Below, in pieces: positions 49,699-60,083 of a stretch of DNA of 64,000 bases (position 1 is its first letter; each line of letters starts with the position of its first letter). The DNA is from an uncultured Celeribacter sp. (GTDB lineage Bacteria; Pseudomonadota; Alphaproteobacteria; Rhodobacterales; Rhodobacteraceae): assembly GCF_963676475.1 (NCBI RefSeq), contig NZ_OY781106.1, positions 1,736,001 to 1,800,000 of the forward strand, given 5' to 3'. Under the pieces are notes generated by a model. The model was given only the letters and a program-made list of their open reading frames with translations, was not told the origin of the DNA and searched no databases. Made by a program: the position numbers and the translations under genes.

Positions 49699-50676
49699 TC
49701 ACCCGTGTTGAAGGGCCGCCAATACATCCGCCGCCGCATGACCCGGCGTGATCTCGCCTTTGGCCACCTTGCTGGCGAGGCCGGTGATCATCGATTTGAG
49801 CGGCTCTTTTTCCAGTTGCGACAAAAGCCCAAGGCGAATGTCCTGACCAAACCAATATTCCGCCTGCTCGGAGCGGCGCTTGTCAAAGAACCCGTTCTCG
49901 CGCCGCCACTCGGCCAGCGTTGTCATCTCGCCCCAAGCCTCTTGCAGGCCCTTTTCCTCAATCGCGGACACGGTCATCGCCTTGGGAAAATCCTGCGGGT
50001 CTTGCGGGCGTTTACGGATCAGCCGCAGAGCCCCGGCGTAATCGGCACAGGTGCGTTGCGCGGCAGGTTTCAAATCGCCATCCGCCTTATTCACCAAAAT
50101 CAGGTCAGCCATCTCCATGATGCCGCGCTTGACGCCCTGCAACTCGTCGCCGCCCGCAGGCGCCAGCAAAAGCAAAAACAGATCGGACATTTCGGCGACC
50201 ACGGTCTCGGATTGGCCCACGCCCACGGTCTCGATGAGGATCAGATCATACCCTGCCGCTTCACATAGCGCGACGGCTTCGCGCGTGCGCCGTGCCACAC
50301 CGCCCAGTTCGGATTGGGACGGAGACGGGCGGATAAAGGCATCACGTTCCCGCGACAGCATCTCCATCCGCGTCTTATCGCCCAGGATCGAGCCGCCCGA
50401 GCGAGACGAAGACGGGTCAACGGCCAGAACAGCGACCTTAAGTCCCTGTTTGATCAGCATCATGCCAAAGCTCTCGATAAAGGTGGATTTCCCCACCCCC
50501 GGCGTGCCCGACAGACCAAGGCGCAGCGCCTGACGCCCGCTTTTGCCGATCAGTTCCATCAGCTCGATCGCCTGAGCCCGATGATCCGCCCGCGCGCTTT
50601 CGACCAATGTGATCGCCCGCGCCAGCGCCCGGCGATTTCCTGCGATAACCTGTTCGGCAAGCTCTTTGATGTCCAT
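49699..50676 (-). CDS. meaB: Methylmalonyl-CoA mutase-associated GTPase
   Basis: Protein of 325 aa of the G3E family. Walker A LSGTPGVGKST, VDPSSSRSGGSILGDKTRM and the NKADGD specificity motif are clear. MeaB protects and gates cofactor loading of adenosylcobalamin-dependent methylmalonyl-CoA mutase. The mutase itself is not in the window. The ATG at 50676 has GGAAGG upstream; the frame from 50739 adds unsupported residues. Together with prpE it indicates propionyl-CoA use through methylmalonyl-CoA. Confidence 0.94.
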   Translation of the reverse strand: MDIKELAEQVIAGNRRALARAITLVESARADHRAQAIELMELIGKSGRQALRLGLSGTPGVGKSTFIESFGMMLIKQGLKVAVLAVDPSSSRSGGSILGDKTRMEMLSRERDAFIRPSPSQSELGGVARRTREAVALCEAAGYDLILIETVGVGQSETVVAEMSDLFLLLLAPAGGDELQGVKRGIMEMADLILVNKADGDLKPAAQRTCADYAGALRLIRKRPQDPQDFPKAMTVSAIEEKGLQEAWGEMTTLAEWRRENGFFDKRRSEQAEYWFGQDIRLGLLSQLEKEPLKSMITGLASKVAKGEITPGHAAADVLAALQHG

Positions 50677-50784
50677 GATGACCTTCCGGGTTGCGGAGCG
50701 TTGATGCAGTTTTTCCCGCAGCCTTGCCGCTTTGTCCACCCCTCCCCTCTTTTCGGCCTCTCACCTTTGGCCCATAAGGGGCGC

Positions 50785-53199
50785 ATGTTCACACCCCGCC
50801 TGCCCATTGATGACGTTCTCGACGATCTGACCGACGCCCTTGCGACCCACGGTCGTGCTGTTCTTATGGCACCGCCCGGCGCCGGGAAAACCACGCGCGT
50901 GCCTCTGGCGTTGCTTCCCCTTATCGAGGGTAAAATCGTCATACTCGAACCTCGCCGTTTGGCGGCGCGCACGGCGGCGGAACGTATGGCGGAGACCTTG
51001 GGCGAACGCGCGGGCGAGACCGTCGGCTACCGCATCCGAGGCGAAGCTAAGCTCTCGAAAGCAACCCGGATCGAAGTGGTGACCGAGGGTATTCTTACAC
51101 GAATGCTACAATCCGACCCCGAATTGACCGGGATTGGCGCCATAATCTTTGACGAATTCCACGAACGCAGCCTCAACGCCGATCTCGGTCTCGCGCTCAC
51201 TTGGGAGGTGCGGCAGGCGCTGCGGGATGATCTCGCGCTCGTGGTCATGTCCGCGACCTTGGACGCGGCCCCCGTCGCCGCTCTTCTGGACGATGCCCCC
51301 GTGATCCGCTCCGAAGGCCGCGCCTATCCGGTGGAAACCCGCTGGCTCGACGCCCCCCTCCCGAAGACCCAGCGCCTGGAACACGCCGTCGCCGATCTCA
51401 CGCTCAAAGCGGTCGCAGAGGCAGAGGGCTCGGCGCTGGTCTTTCTGCCCGGCGAGGGTGAAATCCGTCGCGTTCAGAGCCTGCTGGAAGGCCGCGTGCC
51501 ACCAGATTGCACTCTGCGCCCGTTGTTCGGCGCGATGAAATTTGCTGACCAACGCGCCGCAATCGCCCCAACAAAAGATGGGCGCAAGATCGTGTTGGCG
51601 ACCTCAATCGCCGAGACCTCTCTCACCATCGAAGACGTGCGTATCGTCGTGGACGCAGGACGCGCGCGCCGTGCGCGGTTCGATCCGGCCTCAGGCATGT
51701 CGCGACTGGTCACGGAACGGGTCTCGAAAGCCGAAGCTGAACAGCGTCGCGGCCGTGCCGGACGGGTCTCCGAAGGGGTGTGTTATCGGCTTTGGACCAA
51801 GGGCGAAGAAGGCGCGCTGTCCAGCTTTGCGCCTGCGGAGATTGAAACGGCTGACCTGACCGGGCTCGCTTTGGAACTCGCACTTTGGGGCGCATCTGAG
51901 GGGGATTTGGCCTTTCTCACACCGCCCCCTCCGGGGCCCTTGGGAGAGGCAAGAGCCCTCCTGCGAAGCCTCGGCGCGATGGGGCCTGAAGGGCGGATCA
52001 CCGAGCATGGCAAGGCGCTATCTGCCAAACCGCTGCATCCGAGACTTGCACATATGCTACAAATCGCGGGACAACAGGCCGCCGATTTGGCCGCAATGTT
52101 GAACGAACGCGATCCATTGCGGGGCGCGGGCGTGGACCTGTCCTTGCGGATGCGGGCCTTGCAAAGCCCCGGCACGGCCGATCGCGGCGTGATTGAACGC
52201 GTCAAACAAGAGGCCAAGCGTTTGCGGCAGGGCCTGCCACACATCGAACCGATGAGCCTCGGCGAAATGGCCGCACTGGCCTACCCGGACCGCGTAGGTC
52301 TGCGGCGGGCGGGCGACCAGCCACGCTATCTTTTGTCCGGCGGAAAAGGCGCCGTGATGCCGGAGACGGATGATCTTGCCTCTGCCCGCTTGATCGTGGT
52401 GACGGACACCGACGGCGCCGCGCGGGATGCGCGCATCCGGCAGGCCGTTCAGATCAGCGAAAGCGAGCTGCGCGGCCTTTATGGCGATCAAATCGCTTGG
52501 CACGAGGTCTGTGACTGGGACAGGCGCGAGAAACGCGTGGTAGCCCGTCGGCGCGAGATGTTTGGCGCTTTGGTGCTGGATGATCGTCAGTGGAAAGACG
52601 CCCCGAAAGAGGCGCTGGCCCGCGGCGCTTTGGTGGGCTTGCGACAGATCGGCCTGCCTTGGAGCGATGCGGCAAAGCGCTTTGCCGCCCGCGTGCACCT
52701 GATGGGCGACAGCTATCCCGATATGTCGGAAGAGGCACTGCTCGCCACGCTTGAAGACTGGCTTTTGCCCTATCTCAAAGGCGCGAAAACCGAGGCGGCG
52801 CTGCGGGCGCTGGACATCACCGACGCGCTGCGGGCCATGTTGGAATGGGACCAGATTCAGCGGCTCGACCGCGAGGTTCCGGGGCATTTCGAAAGCCCCG
52901 TCGGGCGCAAATTGCCGATTGATTATTCCGGCGAGCATCCGGAAGTCACGGGCAGGCTTCAGGAATTTTTCGGCACCACGCGGCATCCGACCGTGGGGCC
53001 GAACCATGTGCCTTTGAAAGTGGTGCTGACCTCGCCCGCGCATCGTCCGGTTCAAGTGACGATGGATTTGCCGAATTTCTGGAAAACATCCTATGCCGAT
53101 GTGCGCAAAGATATGCGTGGGCGCTATCCAAAACACCCTTGGCCCGAAGATCCGACCGAGGCCGATCCAACGCTGCGCGCCAAGCGGCGGGGCACATAA
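50785..53199 (+). CDS. hrpB: ATP-dependent helicase HrpB (DEAH-family)
   Basis: Protein of 804 aa. Walker A APPGAGKTTRVPL, Walker B box DEFHERSLNADLGLA (DEFH variant typical of HrpB), SAT-like VMSATLDA and motif VI QRRGRAGRV are present. The C-terminal HrpB domain includes PIDYSGEHPEV. Its role is unclear; an RNA helicase function in translation or RNA turnover is inferred for the family. The ATG at 50785 lies 109 bases from the divergent meaB start; the longer frame from 50314 would cross meaB antisense and is rejected. Confidence 0.95.
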   Translation: MFTPRLPIDDVLDDLTDALATHGRAVLMAPPGAGKTTRVPLALLPLIEGKIVILEPRRLAARTAAERMAETLGERAGETVGYRIRGEAKLSKATRIEVVTEGILTRMLQSDPELTGIGAIIFDEFHERSLNADLGLALTWEVRQALRDDLALVVMSATLDAAPVAALLDDAPVIRSEGRAYPVETRWLDAPLPKTQRLEHAVADLTLKAVAEAEGSALVFLPGEGEIRRVQSLLEGRVPPDCTLRPLFGAMKFADQRAAIAPTKDGRKIVLATSIAETSLTIEDVRIVVDAGRARRARFDPASGMSRLVTERVSKAEAEQRRGRAGRVSEGVCYRLWTKGEEGALSSFAPAEIETADLTGLALELALWGASEGDLAFLTPPPPGPLGEARALLRSLGAMGPEGRITEHGKALSAKPLHPRLAHMLQIAGQQAADLAAMLNERDPLRGAGVDLSLRMRALQSPGTADRGVIERVKQEAKRLRQGLPHIEPMSLGEMAALAYPDRVGLRRAGDQPRYLLSGGKGAVMPETDDLASARLIVVTDTDGAARDARIRQAVQISESELRGLYGDQIAWHEVCDWDRREKRVVARRREMFGALVLDDRQWKDAPKEALARGALVGLRQIGLPWSDAAKRFAARVHLMGDSYPDMSEEALLATLEDWLLPYLKGAKTEAALRALDITDALRAMLEWDQIQRLDREVPGHFESPVGRKLPIDYSGEHPEVTGRLQEFFGTTRHPTVGPNHVPLKVVLTSPAHRPVQVTMDLPNFWKTSYADVRKDMRGRYPKHPWPEDPTEADPTLRAKRRGT

Positions 53200-53297
53200 G
53201 CGGGCTTTGGCATTTACGGATTTTTAAAGACTGTGACAGTCCGCCCGCGAGTAATGTGACAGAATTTTAACCGTTGCTCCGCCCTTTATGACAGGGC

Positions 53298-53324
53298 GTT
53301 AAGGTTAATCTGATTAAGGTTAAC
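53298..53324. repeat. TTAAGGTTAA repeat between convergent genes
   Basis: GTTAAGGTTAATC, then TG, then ATTAAGGTTAAC form two direct copies of TTAAGGTTAA. The 21 bases at 53297-53317 are the exact reverse complement of 3620-3640. It lies between the ends of hrpB and the TrkH gene, so it cannot be a promoter operator for either. Confidence 0.7.
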
Positions 53325-53348
53325 GCGTGCAAAAGGGATGGAACAGCC

Positions 53349-54776
53349 TTAGCGGCTGGCCACCAGCTCCCGCCAAAACAACGGCGCCATGAGCGCATAG
53401 ACCGTCGCCATTTCGAGCCGTCCGAGATACATGCCAAAACTCAGGACAAGCTTGGAGGCCGTGTCCAAACTGGCGAAATTGCCCGCAGGTCCGATGACAT
53501 CACCCACCCCCGGCCCGACGTTTGCCAGAGCTGTCAAAGCGCCGGAGAGCGCGGTCGACATATCGGCGCCGAAGAAGCTCAGAAGGGACGCCAACACGCC
53601 GAACGTGGCGGCGTAGAGCACGAAAAATGCGATGACGCCGGAGAGCGCATCGGGGGCAACCGGACGGCCTTCGTACTTCACGAACGTGATCCGATGCGGC
53701 GCATAGCTCATCCGAATTTGCGCCAAAAGCGCACGAAACGCCACAAGCCAGCGCATGGCTTTCGCGCCACCTGCCGTCGATCCGGTGGCCCCTCCGACCG
53801 CCGTCAGGGCGAAGAATGCGGCCACGGCGAAAGGTCCCCAAAGTGTGTAATCCGTCGTGGCGTAGCCGGTGGTCGTGACGACGGAGACGACGTTGAACGC
53901 CACGAGGCGAAGCGCATCAGGCAGCGTTTCATCTCGCGTATACATGAGCCACACGGCAAGGATCGCGATGGACACACCCAAAGATTTCAGCATTGCCACG
54001 ACCTGTTCAGAGCGCCAGTTTCCGTGACGCATCCCCCTGATATACCACGAAAATGGCAAAGCACCGGCCAACATGAAGAGGGTGCAAGTCCATTGCAGAA
54101 AGCCGCTTTGAAAATGGCCGAAAGAGGCGTCATAGCCCGAGTAGCCGCCGGTCGAGAGCGTCGTCAAAGCATGGGTCAGCGCATCGAAGGGCGACATGCC
54201 CCCCAAGAGATAGAGCAGGCCACAGAGGACGATGAGCGCGAAATAGATCTGCAAGGTGGCGGAGGCGAACATGGTTGCGTTGCGCAGTTCTCTCTCGCCA
54301 GTCTCTGAACTTTCCGAGCGGAAAAGCTGCATCCCGCCCACTTTGAGGATCGGCAAGAGCGCGATCCCTGTGACAATGAAGCCAACACCGCCGACCGCCT
54401 GCAACATCGCACGCCAGAGAATGATTCCGCGCGGCGTATCATCGAGACCTGACATCACCGTGGAGCCGGTGGTGGTGATCCCCGACATGGCCTCGAAAAA
54501 CGCATCGGTGAGCGAGAGGTTATAGAGGTGCAAAGGTCCGGCGCCGCACAAAGCGGCCACCATCCAGACCGAGGAGGTCAGGAGAAACGTGTGCAAAGGG
54601 CGCAAATCCTCGGTGCGCGGAGAGGAGGCCAACGCCAAAGCGCCGCCCAGGAATCCGAAGAAGAAGGCGGATTCCTCAAACACCGTGGCCGTGTCGGGAA
54701 AGGCCAAGGCCACCCCCCCCATAAGAGCGGCGAAAAACACCATGACCAAACCATTGATGAAGATGACGAAGCTCAT
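53349..54776 (-). CDS. TrkH-family potassium uptake protein
   Basis: Membrane protein of about 475 aa with four repeated membrane-pore-membrane units. Selectivity-filter glycines are seen in GITTTGSTVM, TLSTGGYSGYD, TTTGYATTDY and NVGPGVGDVIG. It takes up K+ with a Trk cytoplasmic partner (TrkA) that is not in the window. The ATG at 54776 follows a GGGCGGGA stretch; a GTG at 54803 is an alternative start adding nine residues. Confidence 0.92.
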   Translation of the reverse strand: MSFVIFINGLVMVFFAALMGGVALAFPDTATVFEESAFFFGFLGGALALASSPRTEDLRPLHTFLLTSSVWMVAALCGAGPLHLYNLSLTDAFFEAMSGITTTGSTVMSGLDDTPRGIILWRAMLQAVGGVGFIVTGIALLPILKVGGMQLFRSESSETGERELRNATMFASATLQIYFALIVLCGLLYLLGGMSPFDALTHALTTLSTGGYSGYDASFGHFQSGFLQWTCTLFMLAGALPFSWYIRGMRHGNWRSEQVVAMLKSLGVSIAILAVWLMYTRDETLPDALRLVAFNVVSVVTTTGYATTDYTLWGPFAVAAFFALTAVGGATGSTAGGAKAMRWLVAFRALLAQIRMSYAPHRITFVKYEGRPVAPDALSGVIAFFVLYAATFGVLASLLSFFGADMSTALSGALTALANVGPGVGDVIGPAGNFASLDTASKLVLSFGMYLGRLEMATVYALMAPLFWRELVASR

Positions 54777-54886
54777 TCCCGCCCACCTTGTCACTCGACG
54801 CACCTATACTGCGGCGCGTCAGTTCTGGGAAATCACAATTTCAGGGGTACAGGCAAGATAAAAACAGGCAAGACAAACCTGTCGGC

Positions 54887-56305
54887 TCACCCATGCCACG
54901 GGCCGTGCTGCCCTTCGCCGCCATCCATGCGTTCAAATCCATGGGCCCCGAAGAAATCGCGTTGTGCCTGAATGAGATCGGTGGTGCCGCGAGCTTGGCG
55001 CATGGTGTCGAAATAGGCCAGTGCGTTGGCAAGAGCCGGGATCGGAAGACCCGCAGTCGTGGCATAGGAGACCACACAGCGCAGGGCGGGAAGTCCGGTT
55101 TTCATATGGGCGATGAAGTCCGCACTAAAGATGAGCTGATCCTGCGGCAGACCGTTGCGGATCGCAGCGGCCATATCGTCCAACAGCGCAGAGCGGATGA
55201 TGCAGCCCTCGCGCCAGACCTCGGCCGCACGGGCCAGATCAAGGCCCCAGTCATAATGATCGGAGGCGGCTTTCAAAAGCTTGAACCCCTGATCGTAGGC
55301 CACGAGTTTGGCTACCAAAAGCGCCTGTTCGAAGTCCGTTTCCTTGGGCAAGGTCAGATGATGTTCGGGCTCGGTGCCGAAAATCTCCTCCCCCGCCAAA
55401 CGCGTCTCTTTTTCCGAGGACCAGGAACGCGCAGCGACGGCGGCCTCAATGGTCGAAGGCGATTGGCCCAAAGTGAGCGCCTCGATCGCAGTCCAGCGCC
55501 CGGTGCCTTTTTGCCCGGCCTTGTCGACGATGACCTCGACCATCGGCTTGCCGGTTTTAGGATCATTGGTCTGAAGCACCTTGCCGGAGATTTCCACGAG
55601 ATAGGAGTTGAGCGGGCCTTTGTCCCAGCGTTCGAACAGGGCGCCGATTTCCTCGGGGGCTTTGTGTGCACCATCACGCAAGAGACCGTAAATCTCGGCG
55701 ATCATTTGCATATCGGCATATTCGATACCGTTGTGCACGGTCTTGACGAAATGCCCGGCGCCATCCGGGCCAAAATGCGCAGCACAGGGATCGCCGTCAT
55801 GTTTGGCGGAAATCGCCTCGATGATGTCGCGGATCGTTTCATAGGACGCCGGGTTGCCGCCCACCATAATAGACGGCCCGTGACGCGCGCCCTCTTCGCC
55901 GCCGGACACGCCCATGCCGATGAAATTCAGACCCTTTTCGCGCAGCGCGGCCTCACGACGCCGGGTGTCGTGGAAATCGGCATTGCCCGCGTCGATGATC
56001 ATATCACCATCATCGAGCAACGGCGTGAGCGCCTCGATCACCGCATCGACCGGGCCGCCTGCCTTGACCATGATGATCACGGCGCGGGGGGCCTCAAGCG
56101 CAGCCACAAGCTCTTCGTAGGTTTTCGTCGGCACCAGGGCCTCCCGCAAGTCGCCGCTTTCAGCGATGAACGCGTCGGTGACGGAGCCGGTGCGATTAAA
56201 CACCGCGATAGGAAAGCCTTTTTCGGCGATGTTGAGCGACAGGTTCGCCCCCATGACGCCCAATCCGACGAGACCGATGCGGGCTTTGGTGGTGAGGTCG
56301 GACAT
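54887..56305 (-). CDS. gnd: 6-phosphogluconate dehydrogenase (decarboxylating)
   Basis: Protein of 472 aa. NADP-binding GLGVMGANLSLNIAEKG is followed by substrate and catalytic motifs GVSGGEEGARHGPSIMVGG and VKTVHNGIEYADMQ. It converts 6-phosphogluconate to ribulose 5-phosphate, CO2 and NADPH. It is a long-form homodimeric enzyme by length. No other pentose-phosphate gene is adjacent. The 232 bases upstream, shared with the NUDIX gene, contain an AT-rich promoter-like stretch around 56460-56535. Confidence 0.97.
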   Translation of the reverse strand: MSDLTTKARIGLVGLGVMGANLSLNIAEKGFPIAVFNRTGSVTDAFIAESGDLREALVPTKTYEELVAALEAPRAVIIMVKAGGPVDAVIEALTPLLDDGDMIIDAGNADFHDTRRREAALREKGLNFIGMGVSGGEEGARHGPSIMVGGNPASYETIRDIIEAISAKHDGDPCAAHFGPDGAGHFVKTVHNGIEYADMQMIAEIYGLLRDGAHKAPEEIGALFERWDKGPLNSYLVEISGKVLQTNDPKTGKPMVEVIVDKAGQKGTGRWTAIEALTLGQSPSTIEAAVAARSWSSEKETRLAGEEIFGTEPEHHLTLPKETDFEQALLVAKLVAYDQGFKLLKAASDHYDWGLDLARAAEVWREGCIIRSALLDDMAAAIRNGLPQDQLIFSADFIAHMKTGLPALRCVVSYATTAGLPIPALANALAYFDTMRQARGTTDLIQAQRDFFGAHGFERMDGGEGQHGPWHG

Positions 56306-56537
56306 ATGGCGCTCCTTTGATCGCAGGCTTTGGGATACCTACAGGCACGCGCAGCTGTGCCTGTTACGCCTAAACCTATGACGAAACCGCCGCCTGACAA
56401 GAGGGGCGGAAATCGCCACTAAAATCGCCACTGGGGCATGTGTGGAGCGGAAGATTTTTGCGAATGGCTTGCAATTTCAGGACAGTTGCTTTATGTATAT
56501 ACGCAATATAGACAAAAACAGGCACAATGTTCAGTTC

Positions 56538-56996
56538 ATGGTTACTCTATTCAAATCCGCTTGGGAGGGCGTGTTCGACCCTCTGCTGCGTCGCCCCGAC
56601 CGCGTGCAATCTGCTGCGCTGTGTTGGCGTAACGGCAAGAAAGGTAAGGAAGTTCTCCTGATCACCTCACGTGATACGGGGCGCTGGATCATTCCGAAAG
56701 GATGGCCGATCCGGGGGCTTGATGGAGCTGGTACGGCGGCGCAGGAAGCCTGGGAAGAAGCCGGCGTAAAACCCGTCGCGAACAAGACCAAGCCGCTGGG
56801 CCTTTATCATTACATCAAGAAGCTCGACAACGGTTTGCCCGCGCCGGTAGAGGCCACGGTCTACTCGATCGAGGTCGATCATCTCGAGGACGAGTTCCCT
56901 GAGAAAAGCCAGCGCAAACGCAGCTGGATGTCGCCGAAACAGGCCGCCGCTCTGGTCGCGGAACCGGAACTGCGCGAGTTGCTTTTGGACTTCTGA
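56538..56996 (+). CDS. NUDIX hydrolase (diphosphoinositol-polyphosphate phosphohydrolase-like)
   Basis: Protein of 152 aa. The Nudix box runs from Gly55 to Val77: GWPIRGLDGAG, then TAAQEAWEEAGV, with Gln in place of the Arg of REUxEE. It hydrolyses a nucleoside diphosphate linked to another moiety. The PKG-containing IIPKGWP is typical of this alphaproteobacterial group. The ATG at 56538 is chosen because upstream codons from 56493 include two ATA and an AGG codon, unlike genuine coding sequence here, even though AGGA precedes 56493. Confidence 0.85.
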   Translation: MVTLFKSAWEGVFDPLLRRPDRVQSAALCWRNGKKGKEVLLITSRDTGRWIIPKGWPIRGLDGAGTAAQEAWEEAGVKPVANKTKPLGLYHYIKKLDNGLPAPVEATVYSIEVDHLEDEFPEKSQRKRSWMSPKQAAALVAEPELRELLLDF

Positions 56997-57132
56997 GAGC
57001 GTTTCGCGCCTTCATATCTGTTTCTCCAAGGTCTCAAAACCGTTTCAACCTTGTGCGAAAGGCTTGCATTGCAAGGCCGGGCACGCTAGCGCTGCGCCGT
57101 TTGTAACAGAGAGATGACAGGCCGGAGCGAAG

Positions 57133-58614
57133 ATGTCGGAGTCGGAAGAGCACGGAAAACAGTGGAAGACCCTCGACAAGGATCTCAACCGGATCAGCCA
57201 GATCGAGCTGGCCACCTTTCACATCGCGCGCCCCATGGTGGGGCTCGGGGTCGCTTTAGCCTTTATCATCGTCGCAGGGCTGTTTGCCGCTCTGGTCTTT
57301 GGCGGCCAGCCGGGCTCTGCCGTGGTGATCGCCGCCGCAGCTTTGGGCGCCTATATGGCGATCAACATTGGCGCCAACGATGTGGCGAACAACATGGGCC
57401 CTGCCGTCGGCGCCAACGCCCTGACCATGGGCGGCGCCATCGTGATTGCCGCGCTTTGCGAAAGTGCGGGCGCGCTTTTGGCGGGTGGCGATGTGGTCTC
57501 GACCATTTCCAAAGGCATCATTGATCCCAGCGCCGTCGCCAACACGCAGGTCTTCATCTGGGCGATGATGGCGGCCCTTTTGTCCTCGGCACTTTGGGTC
57601 AACCTCGCCACATGGATCGGCGCACCCGTCTCCACCACGCACTCCGTTGTGGGGGGCGTCATGGGCGCAGGCATTGCGGCTGCGGGCTTTGCCACGGTGA
57701 ACTGGGGCTCGATGGGCCTCATCGCACTGAGCTGGGTGATCTCTCCTCTGCTAGGCGGCGTGATCGCCGCAGGATTCCTGTGGTTCATCAAAGCCCGGAT
57801 CATGTATCAAGCCGACAAGATCGAAGCCGCGCGCCGCTGGGTGCCAGTGTTAATCGGCATGATGATGGGCACATTCACGACCTATCTCGCCATCAAGGGC
57901 CTCAAGAAAATCGTCAGCGTCGATCTTTTGACAGCGCTTCTGATCGGACTGGGCGTGGGGGCACTGTCCTACGTCGCCTCCGCCCCTCTTGTGCGCCGTC
58001 AATCCGAAGGTCTAGAAAACCGCAACAAATCGCTCAAGGTGCTGTTCGGCTTGCCGCTGGTCATCTCCGCTGCACTCCTGTCATTTGCCCACGGCGCCAA
58101 TGACGTCGCCAATGCGGTCGGCCCCCTGGCCGCCATCGTGCACGCCAATGCCTCTGGCGAGTTTGCCGGAAGCGTCACCATCCCCCATTGGGTCATGGTG
58201 ATCGGCGCTTTCGGCATCTCTTTCGGCCTCATCCTGTTCGGTCCGAAACTGATCAAAATGGTCGGCAGCCAGATCACCAAGCTGAACCCGATGCGGGCCT
58301 ATTGTGTGGCACTCTCCGCCGCGATCACCGTCATCGTGGCAAGCTGGCTGGGCCTGCCGGTCTCTTCGACCCATATCGCAGTCGGCGGGGTGTTTGGCGT
58401 CGGCTTTTTCCGCGAATGGTATCACGAGAAACGCCTCGACGAGACGATGCGCAAGAAGAAAGACCTGCGCATCGCCGCCGAGGAACGCCGCCGCCGCAAG
58501 CTGGTCCGCCGCAGCCATTTCATGACCATCGTCGCCGCCTGGGTGATCACCGTGCCCGCCGCCGCCCTCCTGTCGGCAGGCGTGTTCTGGGTTCTATCGC
58601 ATCTGGCCGGCTGA
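57133..58614 (+). CDS. PiT-family inorganic phosphate transporter
   Basis: Membrane protein of 493 aa with the twin PiT signatures GANDVANNMGPAVGA (N-terminal half) and GANDVANAVGPLA (C-terminal half). It also has GAPVSTTHSVVGGVMGAG and its repeat GLPVSSTHIAVGGVFG. About ten or more helices are visible. It symports phosphate, probably as a metal-phosphate complex, with cations. No DUF47 (PhoU-like) partner lies next to it. It ends five bases before the convergent MFS gene. Confidence 0.93.
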   Translation: MSESEEHGKQWKTLDKDLNRISQIELATFHIARPMVGLGVALAFIIVAGLFAALVFGGQPGSAVVIAAAALGAYMAINIGANDVANNMGPAVGANALTMGGAIVIAALCESAGALLAGGDVVSTISKGIIDPSAVANTQVFIWAMMAALLSSALWVNLATWIGAPVSTTHSVVGGVMGAGIAAAGFATVNWGSMGLIALSWVISPLLGGVIAAGFLWFIKARIMYQADKIEAARRWVPVLIGMMMGTFTTYLAIKGLKKIVSVDLLTALLIGLGVGALSYVASAPLVRRQSEGLENRNKSLKVLFGLPLVISAALLSFAHGANDVANAVGPLAAIVHANASGEFAGSVTIPHWVMVIGAFGISFGLILFGPKLIKMVGSQITKLNPMRAYCVALSAAITVIVASWLGLPVSSTHIAVGGVFGVGFFREWYHEKRLDETMRKKKDLRIAAEERRRRKLVRRSHFMTIVAAWVITVPAAALLSAGVFWVLSHLAG

Positions 58615-58619
58615 GCCGG

Positions 58620-60083
58620 TCAAACACGAGGTTTGTCCAAGAGGGACAAGGTCTTAGGGATCGATAGGCTGACGAGCACCGTCAAGCCGGCCAACAGCAG
58701 AAACAGGACACGAGAGGCCTCCGCGACCGGAGCCTGCATCGTATCCTCAAGCGGCCCGCCCGCGACGAGGGACATAGCATCGGCTTCCGTGAGCCCACCA
58801 ACGCCCACAATCAGCCGCGCCTGAAGCGCGCTGACCAGCGCCAGAACCACGCCTTCCGAGGCGACACGGACGGTCGAGAACATGCCGGTCGCAACACCGG
58901 CCTTCTCACGCGGCACGACCTCGACAGCCAAACCGTCCATCAGCCCCCAAGGCAAAGCGGTGCCCACCCCCACGAGCCCCAGCGACACCAGCACCGGGAT
59001 CAGCGGCCCGCTCAGCGGTGAAACCGCAAGCCCCGTCAGACCCAGCGCCGCAATGCCCAATCCGATCCGGATCATGCGCCGCCGGTTGCGCACAGGCGTG
59101 CGGGCAAACAGCAGGGAGATGACAAAGACCGGCACGGAGAGCGCCAGACAGATCAGCCCGGCGGAGAACTCCGAATAACCCGCGCCGATCAATTGCAGCG
59201 GCACCACGACCAAGAGCGACACGAAACAGAAACAGGTGGCAATCGGCAGGATCTGCACCCCGAGAAACGCCGGGGCGCGCAGCAGGCCCAGATCGAACAT
59301 CGGCGCCTCACAGCGCAGCTCGCGCCAGACAAAGCCCGCGCCGATCAGCACAGTGGCGACCAAAAGCGCCAGCTCGACAGGATCGGTTGCGCGGCGCGTC
59401 GGCAGGAGAATAGCCCAGACCGTGATCGCGATCAGTGCCGTGGCAAAGAGCCCCGCGCCGAGCCAATCAAAACGTCCCGCGGCGGGCGTCCGGCTTTCGG
59501 GCAACGCGCCGAGCCCAAGGATCAGCGCCAGAAACGCCAGACCTGAGGCCAGCCCAAAGACCGCCCGCCAGCCCGCCACTTCGAGCACCGCCCCCGCCAT
59601 CACCGGACCAAAGGCCAACCCGACCCCAAAGGTCGCGCCGATCAATGAAAACGCCCTGCGCCGCTGGGTTTCATCCTTGAGCTGCGCCAGAACGGTGGTG
59701 CCTCCGGCGAGTGTCGCCGCCGCAAAAAGCCCCTGCGTGCCGCGCAGAATGTCGATCAGCAAAAGCGACGGCGCGACGATCAGCAGGAGCCCGCTGAGGA
59801 CAAACCCCACAAGGCCGACGCGAAAGACTTTGCGCCGTCCGATGCGGTCCGCCAGCGTTCCCGCCACCAAAGGCAGGGCGCCGAACACCAACATAAAGGC
59901 ATTGACCACCCAACTCAGCAAAGGGCCGGTCTGCCCGAAACTGCGCCCCAGATCGGGTGTGGCAATGGCACCGCCTGCGAAGGTCAGAGGCAGAACCATC
60001 GCGGCGAGGCAAATGGACAGGATCATGCAGGTGGTGCGCGTCGGGGCGTGAATATGGGAGGATGTGGGAGAGATGTCGGTCAT
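58620..60083 (-). CDS. MFS drug-resistance transporter (DHA2, 14-helix type)
   Basis: Protein of 487 aa with about 14 hydrophobic helices. It has the DHA2-style antiporter region (LGALPLVAGTLADRIGRRKVFRVG) after the second helix and GATFGVGLAFGPVMAGA (motif C-like). It probably exports toxic compounds by proton antiport. It is divergent from a LysR regulator, which probably controls it. N-terminal residues MTDISPTSSHIHAP are soluble. Confidence 0.92.
   Translation of the reverse strand: MTDISPTSSHIHAPTRTTCMILSICLAAMVLPLTFAGGAIATPDLGRSFGQTGPLLSWVVNAFMLVFGALPLVAGTLADRIGRRKVFRVGLVGFVLSGLLLIVAPSLLLIDILRGTQGLFAAATLAGGTTVLAQLKDETQRRRAFSLIGATFGVGLAFGPVMAGAVLEVAGWRAVFGLASGLAFLALILGLGALPESRTPAAGRFDWLGAGLFATALIAITVWAILLPTRRATDPVELALLVATVLIGAGFVWRELRCEAPMFDLGLLRAPAFLGVQILPIATCFCFVSLLVVVPLQLIGAGYSEFSAGLICLALSVPVFVISLLFARTPVRNRRRMIRIGLGIAALGLTGLAVSPLSGPLIPVLVSLGLVGVGTALPWGLMDGLAVEVVPREKAGVATGMFSTVRVASEGVVLALVSALQARLIVGVGGLTEADAMSLVAGGPLEDTMQAPVAEASRVLFLLLAGLTVLVSLSIPKTLSLLDKPRV

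Noticed and set aside
50314..50784. N-terminal extension of HrpB
   Set aside because: The extra 157 codons are antisense to meaB and Arg/His-rich; the ATG at 50785 matches the normal start of the helicase family.
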